From positions 64,717,207 to 64,781,206 of the forward strand of contig CM024766.1 of the NCBI GenBank assembly GCA_014218235.1: a stretch of DNA of 64,000 nt, read 5' to 3'. The number at the start of each line of letters is the position of its first letter. Position 1 is the first letter of the stretch. Both the position numbers and the translations under genes were made by a program. Positions 48,084-59,557 of the stretch are shown in pieces. This DNA is from Colocasia esculenta. Taxonomy: Eukaryota > Streptophyta > Magnoliopsida > Alismatales > Araceae. Under the pieces are notes generated by a model. The model was not told where the DNA came from, made no database searches, and saw nothing but the letters and a program-made list of their open reading frames with translations.

Positions 48084-49504
48084 GTATGTATGTACTTACC
48101 TAGTTTTTGGTGTACGTAAGTGGCTAAGTATCTGTCTTTCTAATTGTGTAAGTAGTTACACAGTTAACTGTGTATCTGAGTAATTGTGTAAGAACTTTCG
48201 AAGTAGTAGTTACACAGTTTACTGAGTAACTGTGTAACAACTTTCAAAGTAGTTACACTGTTAAGTGAGGAACTGTGCAACAACTTCAAAACTAACTGTG
48301 TAAATACGTATAAATTTTCTTTTACGCACCACTTGAAGTTTTTGTATTTGTAATTGTGTAACAACTTTCCAAGTAGTTACACAGTTCACTGTTTAACTAT
48401 GTAACTGTATAACTCTGTAACATCTTTTCAAGTAGTCACATATCTTAACTGTGTAACTGTGTAACAACTAGTTGAAAAGTAGCTACATATCTTAACTAAG
48501 TATGTATGTACTTACCTAGTTTTTGGTTTACGTAAGTGTCTAAGTATGTGTATTTCTAATTGTGTAAACAGTTACACTGTTAAGTGAGGAACTGTGTAAC
48601 AACTTCAAAACTAGCTGTGTAAGTATGTACACATTTTCTTTTACGCACCACTTGAAGTTTTTGTATTTGTAATTGTGTAACAACTTTCCAAGTAGTTACA
48701 CATTTCACTATTTAACTGTGTAACTGTGTAACTCTGTAACATCTTCTCAAGTAGTCACATATCTTAACTGTGTAACTGTGTAACAACTAGTTGAAAAGTA
48801 GCTACATATCTTAACTAAGTATGTATGTACTTACCTAGTTTTTGGTTTACGTAAGTGTAAGTATGTGTATTTCTAATTGTGTAAACAGTTACACTATTAA
48901 GTGAGGAACTGTGTAACTTCAAAACTAGCTGTGTAAGTATGTACAAATTTTCTTTTACGCACCACTTGAAGTTTTTGTATTTGTAATTGTGTAACAACTT
49001 TCCAAGTAGTTACACAGTTCACTGTTTAACTGTGTAACTGTGTAACTCTGTAACATCTTCTCAAGTAGTCACATATCTTAATTGTGTAACTGTGTAACAA
49101 CTAGTTGAAAAGTAGCTACATATCTTAACGAAGTATGCATGTACTTACCTAGTTTTTGGTTTACGTAAGTGTCTTAGTATGTGTATTTCTAATTGTGTAA
49201 ACAGTTACAAAGTTAAGTGTGTAACATGTTTGTAAGTAGTTACACAGTTAACTATGTAACTGAGTAATTGTGTAAGAACTTTCGAAGTAGTTACACAGTT
49301 TACTGAGTAACTGTCTAACAACTTTCAAAGTAGTTAAATAGTTAAGTGAGGAACTGTGTAACTACTTCAAAACTAACTGTGTAAGTAGTTAGACAGTTCA
49401 CTGTTTAAATGTGTAACTGTGTAACATCTTCTCAAGTAGTCACATATGTTAACTGTGTAACTGTGTAACCGTGTAACAACTTGAAAAATAACATATGTTA
49501 ACTC

Positions 49505-50009
49505 ATGTTCATCTCAGGCTTATTTGATTTAAGAAATTTGGACATGATTCCTGCTCGATGTGCATTTGGAAACGATTCGTTCATTTTTTATGTTAAAGAT
49601 GATATGGGAATATCGCAAATAAGGGAACGGATATTCCAAAGATGGAATTTGACTGGTCCTCATTGGTGTATTAAGTACCAGTTACCTGAAGAAGTCAAAT
49701 ATCACGTTTGCTTAAATGTGAATGATGACATAGAGGTTATGCGTTCATTGCATAAGAATGAGAATGAGAAATATGTGCTAATGCAGGTTGCTTGCAAAGA
49801 AGGGTAAACATTTACATACATGTTCTCTTTGTAAGTTTTATGCGTGAATATCTTAGTTGTGCATTTATTTGTAATGATACGATGAGTTTTTTTGTAGGTC
49901 TATAGCAGTTCGTTCATCAGGCAAGTCTGGACCGAGTACGTCAAATTGTAGGAAGAGGCGTATGTATCATGTTCGTCCTTATACGTGTTTGGAGAATGGG
50001 AAAAATTGA
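49505..50009 (+). CDS. Free-standing PB1-like protein of the MULE (136 aa)
   Basis: Two exons: 49505-49803 and 49898-50009, with a 94-bp GT-AG intron joining in phase. A second in-frame ATG at 49544 aligns with the start of the transposase gene at 55100. The first 90 residues (ARCAFGNDSFIFYV, QRWNLTGPHWCIKYQLP, then DDIEVMRSLH) match the transposase N-terminus (ARCSFGQDSFVFYV, RQWSLSGRRWIIKYSLP, then DVDIMYDIH). This is a ubiquitin-fold PB1-like module seen before MuDR transposases. The short tail is basic (CRKRRMYH) and ends at TGA, with no DDE domain. It could be a truncated copy of a transposase, or a separate protein able to interact with the transposase N-terminus. The frame is open. Confidence 0.68.
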
Positions 50010-50553
50010 AGAATTTCGAAGCTTCAATATTGTAGAAATGGGATCCGTGCACGCAGTGTTTGAGTTTGTCTTTCCTTTTTTAAGCACTGGTTGGAGTATT
50101 GTTATGACTTTGTTAAGTCAGTACTCTGTTAATGTAGTGATATTGTGATCGCTATTGTTTCCAAACAACAGAAAAATTTGTGGTGTAATGAAAGGTATTG
50201 TGACTTACATATCGAATACAATTTGTATTTAGGCGGACCCCCAGACACTTACAGATTTATACCCTCTGTAAGTACGTAAGTTGTAATTTTATACCTTTGT
50301 GATGTAGTAATGTCAGCAACCAATTATTAATTATGGGAAGGAATTTTTTCTTAAGAAAACACATATAGAGGCATGTACTTAAAACACTTACATACATACA
50401 AAGAGATCATCACTTAAAAAACTTAGAAAAAATAAAACAGTTGCGCACATTTGCAAACATACTTCCATAGGAACATTGTTTTCAAGTTAATAAAGAGATG
50501 GCAATGTTTTCAAGTTAATAAGGAGATGGCAATGTTTATGCCTCATCCAATAA
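50010..50553. other. Spacer between the PB1-like and ULP-like genes
   Basis: AT-rich; the two genes converge here. No ORF of note. A 34-bp phrase with CAATGTTTTCAAGTTAATA is tandemly repeated near 50476-50533. Confidence 0.6.
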
Positions 50554-52750
50554 TTAAACAATTTTTTCCACAGTGTCTTCACCGGTGCTTTTGTGTGCCT
50601 TTTTCTCCTCATTGACCTCTTCAATAATGGCCCATGCCAGCTTCCCTCGAATTAAGTCCATATCAACCTATGTCATTATAAATGAATGAGAATATAGAAA
50701 TATTTTGGGTAGGCTATGATGCGGAGTACATACATGTGTTAAGACAGTTACCTGGGAGAAAGGGAAACCGATTATGTTCTTTTTTGATAAACATTCGATG
50801 TATTTGCAAACAAATAGTGCACAGTCGTCCCCAGCTCCTTGTTGTGGACAAGGGCTTGGCACGACAACCGGCCATTTTGTTGTATCCAGGCCAAAAATTT
50901 CAAGAAAACCTTCTTTTAGAAATTTGACCTACAGTAAAAAAAAAGATACATAAGTGAACATCAAATTTCCTGCATACATAGAATGGCTTGCACACATTTA
51001 GATGAATGAGAATTGAACAGATTGTATGGAGGAGTACGGGCACTTACATAGCTCTGGAAATCATCTTTAGGGTGCTGGATCATTGAGTCATAAAGTTCAT
51101 ATTGTTGAGTTCTTATGTTAATGACCAGCAATGCCTAATGATTTATAAAATGCATCGGAGATAAGACCATGTCTATGTCTTTTACAGGTTTGTGCAGTGT
51201 TTTCAGAATGTGGTCCAAATATTCCATTCTTTTGTCGTTGTTGCTCCAGCCCATTATCCATCCCTATTACAAACAGTAACGAGCACAATAATATAATAGT
51301 CATCTTTTCATTTTAAATGGAGAAGGAATACTATCAATGGAGTACAAACCTTGCCATAGGCAGGCAGACAATCATACTCATAATATTCGGATGGTTGATT
51401 CTCTATTTTTCTTCTCAGTAGAAGAAGGAACATATCAATTATAGATGATTCTAACTCTTTTCCAAACAACAGAGAAATTATGTGCTCTGGGTTGGCATAG
51501 GCACCCCAGCCATCCTTCTTTGGTTCTAGGATATTGTCACTACAAGATGCAACAAACATGTTTATAATGGTAGTTGACGTAACTGTGTCACCTTATTCAT
51601 AATAGTGTAAAGTTTATTACCCATTGATTCTGGTGGTATCGAGGAAGTTGTCAATAACCCGAACCTCCTTTGTGGAAAGTTGTTTTCGTTTGCGGTAATC
51701 TCGATGGACTTCACACTGGGCAAACTAAATTATGAGAAATACATGAGACAAACATGCATAATGAAAGTTTATGAAATAACCAAAGCAGAAACGATGGAAC
51801 ATGCTTGAGGGGACATGCCTGGCTTAATTGGGTTAATTGGGAAGGCACAATGATTGCAACATCTTCCTGCACCTTCTTCTTTCTCCTATCGTCAAACTCG
51901 TAGTCCAAGTCCTTCCATAAATATACATGACTTAAGCACTTACAGAAATATTTGATTACACAATTGTTTGGTTACACCAATTTCAAAATTAAATGGTCAC
52001 ATAGGAACATAATCGTCAGGTTACAGAATTAGTTATCTACCTTCAATAAAGCGGACTGTGACCTGGTCCTTCGTGCTTCCTTCACCCTCCTTGTCAGCGA
52101 CGAGGGTGAGATGGCTTTTACCACTTTCCTCTTTTTCTCCCCTACTGGAGGCATCTTGGCAGTTGCTGTGGGGGGCACAATATTCTTGACCAATGCATCT
52201 AGGGTCTGCATCATAGTGTCCATGTCCTGGCCCACATCCTTCTTTGACTCTTCTCTGCCTTCCTCCTTTATCTTGGAGAGCTCCTCCTGTTCCTCTCCTC
52301 CTTTCTCCTTCTCTTTGGACATCACGTCCACCTCCTGACCTCCCTCCTCCTTGGACATGTCCACCATCACCTGTCCTCCTTCCTTTTCCTCCTCATGTCT
52401 TCCCACCTTCTCCTGTTCTTCTCTTCCCTTTCGCTTAGACAATTTTTCTATTTTTTTCTATCTTTTTCTCTCTTCTTTTCTCTCTTTCATCTGGATTATT
52501 TGTCCAAGCATACTTCTAATGTTAGTCAGAAGATTGATAATTTGATCTATTTGGGTGGGTGTTGCTACAATTGCTTTTGCTGCCGGCTGTTGCTCTTCTT
52601 GTTGCTGCTGTGCTGTGGCATGTGTGGCTGATATTCTTACCTTCATTTTCTTGCTTTTAAAGTGGGCTTCCTCATCCTCAAAAATGGTAAGCTCGGAGAC
52701 TATCTGAGAATGTATGCAAAGATATAATGTATGTGTTGGTACTTACTTAC

Positions 52751-52992
52751 TGTCGACCAAGGACTCAACCATTACTTGTCGACAAACTCTTTTCATCTGT
52801 CGACAACCAAGTATTCAACCAGTAGTTGTCGACAAACAAGTTTCAGCTGTCAACAACCAAGGATTCAACCAGTAGTTGTCGATAAACAAGTTTCAGCTGT
52901 CGACAACCAAAGATTCAGCCATTACTTGTCGACAAACTTTTTTCACCTGTCGACAAATACTGATTGAACCATTACTTGTCGACAACGCAGGT
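52751..52992. repeat. 50-bp minisatellite with TTGTCGACAA palindromes
   Basis: TGTCGACAACC-type units start at 52798, 52848, 52898 and 52948, an exact 50-bp period, with a shorter unit at 52751. Each unit holds two copies of the palindrome TTGTCGACAA or a one-base variant. It lies in the ULP-like gene's intron between the exons at 53044 and 52699. Confidence 0.93.
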
Positions 52993-53910
52993 TATTTGTT
53001 GGTACAGTGATATAAAGAAGGAGGTTTCTATAAAGAGACTTACAGAGTGTTCCTTCAATTATCCATGCCAATAAATCATTCTTCTCCGACATACCCACTT
53101 GAACATCCGTGGAAGCCTCTGTGGAAATTATGGCACAAATCTCCTCTGGTGCTCCAAGAACCAGGTCTGTCATTAAAAGAAATTCATCTTATTACTGTGG
53201 TGTATTGTTATATAGTTTAAATATATTATTATTGGTAGTATTTGACAAGGAAAAGACCTACACCAAGAACTGAAAAGCATCCCAAAATATAAATTCCTTT
53301 AGATGACTTTTCTCTATTTTCTTTCTTCAAATAGTACATAGTTTCAGTCATCTTGCTCATTAGGAATTGGTGCACATCACTTGCCCAATCAACGTTGTTG
53401 ACTTTCTTCAGATTGTTGACGTAATGTAGAATTGCCACGGGACAAGCGAATGCAGTTGTTGTGAACAAAAAACTAGCGCAAAGTAAGGCTATCTAAAGCC
53501 CAACAAAATCTTGAATGTCTTGCTGCTCATTAGAGGGTGCCAAAGACTGCATGGCATGTAGAATATTCTTTCTGTGCACTTTGTCCCTCTTGGGCAGCAG
53601 CTTATGAGGGCGACTGTCTGCACTCTCTTTAGAAAAGTCCAGCTTCTCACCAAAATTTGGAAGGCCAATAATCAATGCCACTTCTTTTGTAGTGAACTGC
53701 AGTTTCTGACCTCCTATAAAGAATGAGTCATCCTCAACGTAATGCAAAATAATCTCCTCTACCAATGGAAGAGGGATTGACGTGTGCTGTGGATTGCTAT
53801 ACACATGGAAACATGTTGTGGACATGAGAGACTAATGGCAATCTCGAATGCCGGCCACCTTCAGTACTTCCATGTAGAATTTCCAATTGGACCGGCCATG
53901 TAAATGGCAT

Positions 53911-54348
53911 ACCTTATTGTCTAGAGTGCCTGTATGAAAATTAATTCACATTAGTAATAAAAAATTTAAGTAAATGCCATGTTTTACTATCATAATTATG
54001 TAGTACAAGTAAGTATTTCTATCTTACTTACTTATGTACATACATAGTTACATAGTTACACACTTACAAAGTAACTGTGTAACTTACATACTTATGTAAG
54101 TCTGTAACTTACACAAATACGAAATAGCCTACCTTATTGTCTAGACTGCCTTTACGAAAATTATTTCACATCAAGAATAAAAAATATTAGTAAATGCCAT
54201 GTGTTACTATACTAATAATTATGAAGTACAAGTAAGTATTTCTAACTTATTAAATTATGTACATACATAGTTACACACTTACGAAGTAACTGTGTAACTT
54301 ACATACTTATGTAAGTGTGTAACTTACACAAATACGAAATAGCCTACC
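53911..54348. repeat. 220-bp tandem duplication with a decoy splice acceptor
   Basis: ACCTTATTGTCTAGA... at 53911 recurs at 54131. Each copy carries the first bases of the ULP-like exon that starts at 53929 plus the intron before it. The second copy therefore holds a duplicated mini-exon bounded by AG and GTAGGC, which could be spliced in. Confidence 0.8.
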
Positions 54349-54725
54349 TTCCTCTTCTCCTTCTTCATCTGTTTCCTCTTCTCCTTCTTCTTCTAGAGGA
54401 CGATCTTGTAGTGTCTTGTTTTCGACGGCAACTTCTGCCGTTTTGTTTGAAATAGGAAAGAGTAAAAATGAGAAAAAAATGAATTCTTTTGAATCTTTTC
54501 ATGGTTTGTAAGTTGAAAGACGTAAGGAGAAATCCTTTAAAATTTGCTGTGTTTTTTCAAAAGGGAAAGGATACACATAAATAAATTGGAAAGTAAAATA
54601 CCTTCATGTTGTTCTTGACGTCTTCGATCAATGAAGTCTTGCAGTGGTTCGTCGCTGCCCAGACGCGGTTCTTCTTCCCTTTTCGACATGCTCTGTTTCA
54701 CCGGGGTGGACGTTGTTTGCTCCAT

Positions 54726-55099
54726 CTTCCCTTGCAGCAAATGTAAACTCTCTTACTCGCGGATGGCACCTCGGATGCTTTGAACGTGCAAAAGCGAGAG
54801 GAACGACAGAGTGCTGTGGGGTAGAAAACTGTGTAGGGCACAAGTTACCTAGTTTTTGCGTTACTTAGACGAGACTGGATTTCGAAAAGACTAGTGGCGG
54901 TTCGAGGGCATGGTGGTAATTTTTAAATTTGAAAGGACTGTTGACGGCGACAGCGGAGAGAGAGAGAAACCGCTTTCCCGCCGAAACACCACTCCCATTT
55001 GTACTTCCACTTAACAACAAAGACTAGGTAACTCGTGCCCCTTCCTCTACTTACTCCTCCAGCCATCTACTGGAAAGGACTGTAAATTTCGAAGGATAG
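54726..55099. promoter_or_regulatory. Divergent ULP-like / transposase intergenic region
   Basis: The two ATGs face away from each other across 374 bp, so this is probably a shared promoter. TTTCCCGCC at 54974-54982 fits the plant E2F site (TTTCCCGC). A GAGAGA run is at about 54955-54967. I see no clear TATA box. Use of the E2F-like site is inference. Confidence 0.45.
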
Positions 55100-57512
55100 A
55101 TGGAGAAGATTGCAGCCCGCTGTTCCTTTGGCCAGGACTCCTTTGTCTTCTATGTCTTCTGCGGAATGAAGTTTGAGCTACTTCGTGCTCAAATCTTCCG
55201 TCAATGGTCTTTATCCGGCCGAAGATGGATCATCAAGTACTCTCTCCCCAGTCTTACAGATACCTATTGCCCATTGTGTGAAGATGGGGACGTGGACATC
55301 ATGTATGACATTCATAAACAACATGCGATCAACCCTATCATTATCATGTGTGTGGAGAATAATGAAAGCACTACAATGGATAATGCTGGAGAAGAAGACA
55401 TGTACGCACATGTTAGTATGTATGTAAATATGTAATTCCGAAGTCTGTAAGTAGGTCTGTAAAGTTGTATAGGTGATTAATTACTTACACAGTTAGATAT
55501 GTGCATTTGTAAGTATGTGTATGCTCCTTAATTTTCCTAACCTTGTAAGTCTACTAACTTTCCAGATCATCACCACTGATTACAGTAAGTCCAAGAGAAC
55601 CAGATGTTGGCAATACAAGTAACAGTTGCCTTGAGATATACACACAATACACACAATGTGAAGGTGGCAGCTCACATGTAGTTCTGAGAAGTGAATTGTG
55701 GGCTCATGCATTAACTGGGATGGGGAAAATATTTAATGACAAAGCTCACTTTCAGACAGAACTGACAAACTATGCTATATATCGAGGTTTTGACTGGTTT
55801 TATATTAGGAATGATCAGAGTCGTGTTACTGCAAGATGCAAAGGAGAAGGTTGTCCATGGCGGGTCCATGCATCAATGTTGGGAGATGGTCTTGATTTTG
55901 TGATTAAGACAATGAATAATGTCCACACATGTGGTTGTGATTTGAAGAGCCAACATCATCCAAGGACATCAAAAAAATGGATAGCTGAGCTAGTGAAGAA
56001 AAAAATGGCACACACTCCACACTACCGTCCATGTGATATGGTTAAAGACATTGCTAGTGATTATGGAGTGCGTGTGCCATACCATCAAGCTTGGTGCTGT
56101 AGGGAAGTTGCCGTACGAGATTTGCATGGAGATGTACGAACAAGTTATGATATGCTTCGTTGGTACTCCGAAAGAGTAATGGAAACGAATCCTGGAAGTA
56201 TCATAGATATGGTAGTGGATGAGGAGACACATCGATTTAAGTCATATTTTCTGTGTTTTGCCGCATGTGCATATGGTTATGAGGTTGGTTGCCGACCTTT
56301 GATTTTTCTTGATGGATCACATATCACTGATAAAATGCAAGGTGTCATTCTTGCAGCAAGTGCATTAAACGGAAATGACGAGCTTTTCACAATTGCATTT
56401 GCTATAGCGGACTCGGAGACATATGAAAATTGGAAATGGTTCTTATACAACCTCAAGAAAGCTCTTCTCACTGAAAGACCGACAGTGTTTATCTCAGATA
56501 GAGCAAAAGGTTTGAAGGAAGCGGTTTCTGAAATATTTCCAATGGACCATCATGGATATTGTCTAAGGCACATAAAGACAAACTTTATAACTGAAGCTGC
56601 AGCAAGATACCGAAAAGCCCTTAAAGATAGTCTGGTGAAGACACTCAACAAGGTTGCATTTGCACTGAATGAAAGTGAATATGTAGCTGCATTGTCCGAA
56701 ATAGAACGAAAATCCCCAGAAGCAAAGGACTGGATCCTCAGAAATGATGTTGAACATTGGGCAAACACCCAATTTCCTGGAGAAAGGTACATGTGTCACT
56801 TTGATAGTATGTAACTACTTACTATTTTTTACTGTACCAGACTCTAAGCACTTGTTCCTATAACTTTTTACATACTTGTCTAACTGTTTTCAGGTATGGC
56901 CAAATGTACTCCAATCTAGCATGTGGCCTTCCCATTCTTCAAATGGTGGAGACTATACGCCGTCAAATAATGGAAATGGGAGGGAGGAGAAGAATAGAAG
57001 TTGCAAATTGGGAGACCACCCTCTGTCCTAATATTGAGAAAGTCTTGGCCAAGATCATGTTCAATGCAAGGCAAAACTCTGTCATTCCTTCCGATGGCCG
57101 ACTCTTTGAGGTGGTGAATGGCAACAAAACATATGTTGTCAACATCCCAGAATGGACATGTTCTTGCCATAAGTGGCAACTTCTCAAGATCCCATGTGAA
57201 CATGCATGTGCAGCTATAACATGTACTCATAAACCTTTATATGATCATGTGTCTCCATTCTATAGAACCAACACTTATAGGGCGGCCTATGCAGTAACAG
57301 TTAACCCCATAAATAACAATGACATGCCATGTATGAACATCAATGATATTCAAGTGAAGCCGCCGATTACAAAGAGATTGCCCGGACGGCCGAGGAAGAA
57401 ACGAATACCATCAAGAGGTGAAGCCGAACACATATACATTTGCTCAAGATGCAAGCAAGAAGGCCATAACAGGAGGACCTATAGAAACCCAATGCTACAG
57501 GAAGACATTTAA
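55100..57512 (+). CDS. mudrA-like MULE transposase, intact, 719 aa
   Basis: It would bind the TIRs and catalyse excision and integration in the nucleus. Exons: 55100-55419, 55566-56786, 56894-57512; introns GTATGT...CCAG and GTACAT...TCAG join in phase. An alternative first donor at 55400 also keeps phase. Residues 1-90 are the PB1-like module. About 150-230 is the Cys/His MuDR DNA-binding domain (RCKGEGCPWRVHAS, VHTCG). The DDE MULE domain is about 260-480, with Asp in FLDGSH (near 355) and in ISDRAKG (near 418); I did not pin the Glu. The SWIM finger CSCHKWQLLKIPCEHAC is near 603-619. The C-terminal knuckle (CSRCKQEGHNRRTY, near 697-710) has Tyr in place of its last Cys. An AT-hook-like GRPRKKR precedes it. 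No stop or frameshift interrupts it. Confidence 0.92.
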
Positions 57513-58195
57513 AGATGTTTGTGTCCTCTATTACAGTATTTCGTCATTTTTTGTAAGACAGTTGTACTGGATGTTCACCCTCTTGTAAATGAGCTGACAG
57601 ATAACTTTGTAAATGCAATACATGAGGAAACATATGTACATACTTCTGTACTTCCCACTACATGAGGAAACATATGTACATACTTCTGTCCTAACACTTA
57701 CATAGTGTAGTCTAATTTAAAGATGTGTGAACACTGTTTTGTTGGGTTGTCGACAGATGCATCCTTGGTGTCGACAACTAATGCTTTTTTTTGGTTTTTC
57801 CAGAACCTTGTTGTCTCATGGCGATCATTGGTTGTCGACACATGCATCCTTGGTGTCGACAACTAATGCTTGAAGCTATCCATCCAGTAGCTTTTTACTG
57901 AGGGTTTCTTCAGGTTGTGGACATGCAAGGCTGGTGGTTGTCGACAACAAGTGCTAATTTCATTCCAAAGATTGATCATATGTACATATTTGTGCATAAC
58001 ATTCAAAAGGATGAAAAGTACAATAAGTCATGGACGAGATAAAAGTTAATTTCATTCAAAAGATTAATCATTCATTACATATGGCATACAACCATACATC
58101 ATACACAGACAATTCAAAATATGACAACCTCATGTCTAAGGATTGTCAACATTTGTTCCTTTGCAAAAGAAATTTCTCCCTATACAACCTCATGT
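57513..58195. other. Spacer with TTGTCGACAA-type repeats
   Basis: A phrase GTTGTCGACA...ATGCATCCTTGGTGTCGACAACTAATGC occurs at about 57745 and 57830; another TTGTCGACAA is at about 57940. A 25-bp phrase ending CTAAGGATTGTCA is repeated at about 58123 and 58183, the latter overlapping the end of the next gene. The transposase and the gene at 58196 converge here. Confidence 0.7.
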
Positions 58196-59557
58196 CTAAG
58201 GATTGTCATCCCTCGGAGGAGTGGGACGACGGGGACCTTGAGCAACATGAGATGGAAAGTTGGAAAAATTGTCATCTTCAGGGTAGGGAGGATTGTAAAA
58301 GTTTTGTAGATGTTGAAAATCATCCCGAAGGTGCATTAACCCATAATCCATGCCATCCAGATGCCTTTGAAGATGACCATGACTCTGTTCAATGGCATCC
58401 ATTCTAGTGTCCATGTGGTTCTTCAACTGATCCAAATGCTGGTTCAACTGATCAAATTGAGTATTTATATGCTGTGTGATTCTTGTTTGACATTGAAGCA
58501 GTTGTTTAGAGATGAAGTCTTTTATATCTTGAGACAATATAACTTGAGATGCACTCTGAATGTCTGGTACATCCTCATTGCCTCCAGAAATGTCCATATT
58601 TTCTTCTGATTGTTCCTCTTCCTCACTGCTGTCTTCTTCTTCGGAGTCTTCGTCTTCCTCAGTAGCTTCTTGCCCTTTCAGAGTCCTTGTGACTCTGCCT
58701 TCAACCATCTTGTACCCCATCCTATTAGCTGTTGCGATATCATATGCACATCTTGCTTTGAGGGTAACAGTCTCACCTGCTGTAAGGGGAATGCCAACAT
58801 AACATATGACGGATGTGATGGGACATGCGTAAGGCATTGAGCGTTTTGGATCCTTGTAACAATGCATGATGAGGTCAAATATGAGCTGTGGCAAGTTGAT
58901 TTGTCGGCCTTTAAGAAAAAAGTAGAACATATTTTTGTGAACTTCAGTTACAAGTTCTCTACTACCATCTTTCGGAACAATGAGGGTTGTCAACATATGA
59001 TGAATCATCCGATGAAGGGGTGGAAAGGTGTTGGCATTCAATTTGGCAATGGCTTTTGTGGAGTCATAGGGTTCCTGAGTGATAAGAGTATAATAGTCAG
59101 AAGGATGCAATTGTGTGTCAAGAATGTTAGCCCCATTGTTGGGTATTTGAAGGGCACGACTAAAAAGATTGGGGGTAACTTCAAAGGTGATGCCTTTCAC
59201 TGTAGTGTACAAGTTTTTTTCATCTGACATACCCAAGTTGTTAAAGAAGTCAGTAACAGCAGTTGGTGAGTACTTCTTCTGCGATTTAACTAGGCGAAGC
59301 CAGTGTTGCTTTTCGAACAGGTCTTCCAAGCCCTCAAACATATCTTCAAGGGAGGCGAAATTCACGTATCGTGGCTGCATGATTTTCTTGAAAACACCAC
59401 GAACCCTACAGAGATCCAGGTTCTACGGTACATGAACCTCTGGGGTGCGGTCTACCCTGTGTTTGGTCCGCCGCTCTGCAGTAGCCCTAGAAGTGTCGCC
59501 TGCCTCTTGTGAAGGTTTTCTTTCATGACCAACAACCATCTTCCGCCTAGTTGACAT
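58196..59557 (-). pseudogene. 'Putative plant transposon protein' family gene, one in-frame TAG
   Basis: One long frame from ATG 59557 to TAG 58196 (453 codons), interrupted by TAG at 59425-59423, codon 45. An internal ATG at 59380 leaves 394 open codons, so a shorter protein may still be made. The central part (LRLVKSQKKYSPTAVTDFFNN, TFPPLHRMIHHMLTT, LVTEVHKNMFYFFLKGRQIN) resembles the plant family listed as PF20167. An acidic Glu/Ser run follows (near 58620-58690), then a helical region with heptad-like HIDQLNQHLDQLKNHMDTRM-type spacing, likely a coiled coil. The role of this family in transposons is unknown. I label it pseudogene because of the TAG; calling it a CDS from 59380 is the alternative. 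Confidence 0.65.

Larger units (their letters stand above)
43564..49500 (+). repeat. Left TIR of the MULE, interrupted by a solo LTR
   Basis: 43638-44678 plus 48084 to about 49500 (roughly 2.4 kb) mirror about 61360-63697. The outer 450 bp is CpG-rich and unique. The rest is degenerate tandem repeats of words like GTAACAACTTTCTAAGTAGT and ACACAGTTAACTGTGT. A higher-order unit of about 319 bp, anchored on TTAAGTGAGG, recurs at 48261, 48580, 48897 and, less regularly, 49342. The inner boundary is approximate. Confidence 0.88.
50554..54725 (-). pseudogene. ULP1-like (C48) cysteine protease gene of the MULE, four in-frame TAGs
   Basis: Eleven exons: 54725-54602, 54434-54348, 53929-53264, 53166-53044, 52699-52041, 51911-51819, 51724-51621, 51539-51350, 51263-51048, 50928-50752, 50667-50554. 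All join in phase for 851 codons (one junction, 51819, uses a GC donor). The N-terminal part (NWKFYMEVLKVAGI, TTKEVALIIGLPNFGE) resembles the DUF1985-type region of plant ULP-like transposon genes; a Lys/Glu-rich middle follows. The C-terminal C48 domain shows His (51140-51138, in FINH), Asp (51089-51087, in LYDS) and Cys (50823-50821, in GDDC). ULP1 enzymes cut SUMO or its precursors. In-frame TAGs at 53834, 53495, 52460 and 51137 block translation, the last directly after the catalytic His, where Trp is usual. Confidence 0.85.

Noticed and set aside
48164..48364. Repeated small ORF MLHNYKYKNFK (also 48815 and 62383)
   Set aside because: It recurs because it lies in the 319-bp TIR unit, on opposite strands in the two TIRs. 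The sequence is simple repeat.
44140..49500. CRISPR-like spaced repeats
   Set aside because: The genome is a plant and repeats are degenerate tandem units mirrored in an inverted TIR, with no spacer logic.
50554..59557. TAG read as an amino acid (recoded genetic code)
   Set aside because: The host gene and intact transposon genes have no internal TAG, and decayed elements nearby also carry TGA and other breaks, so mutation explains them.
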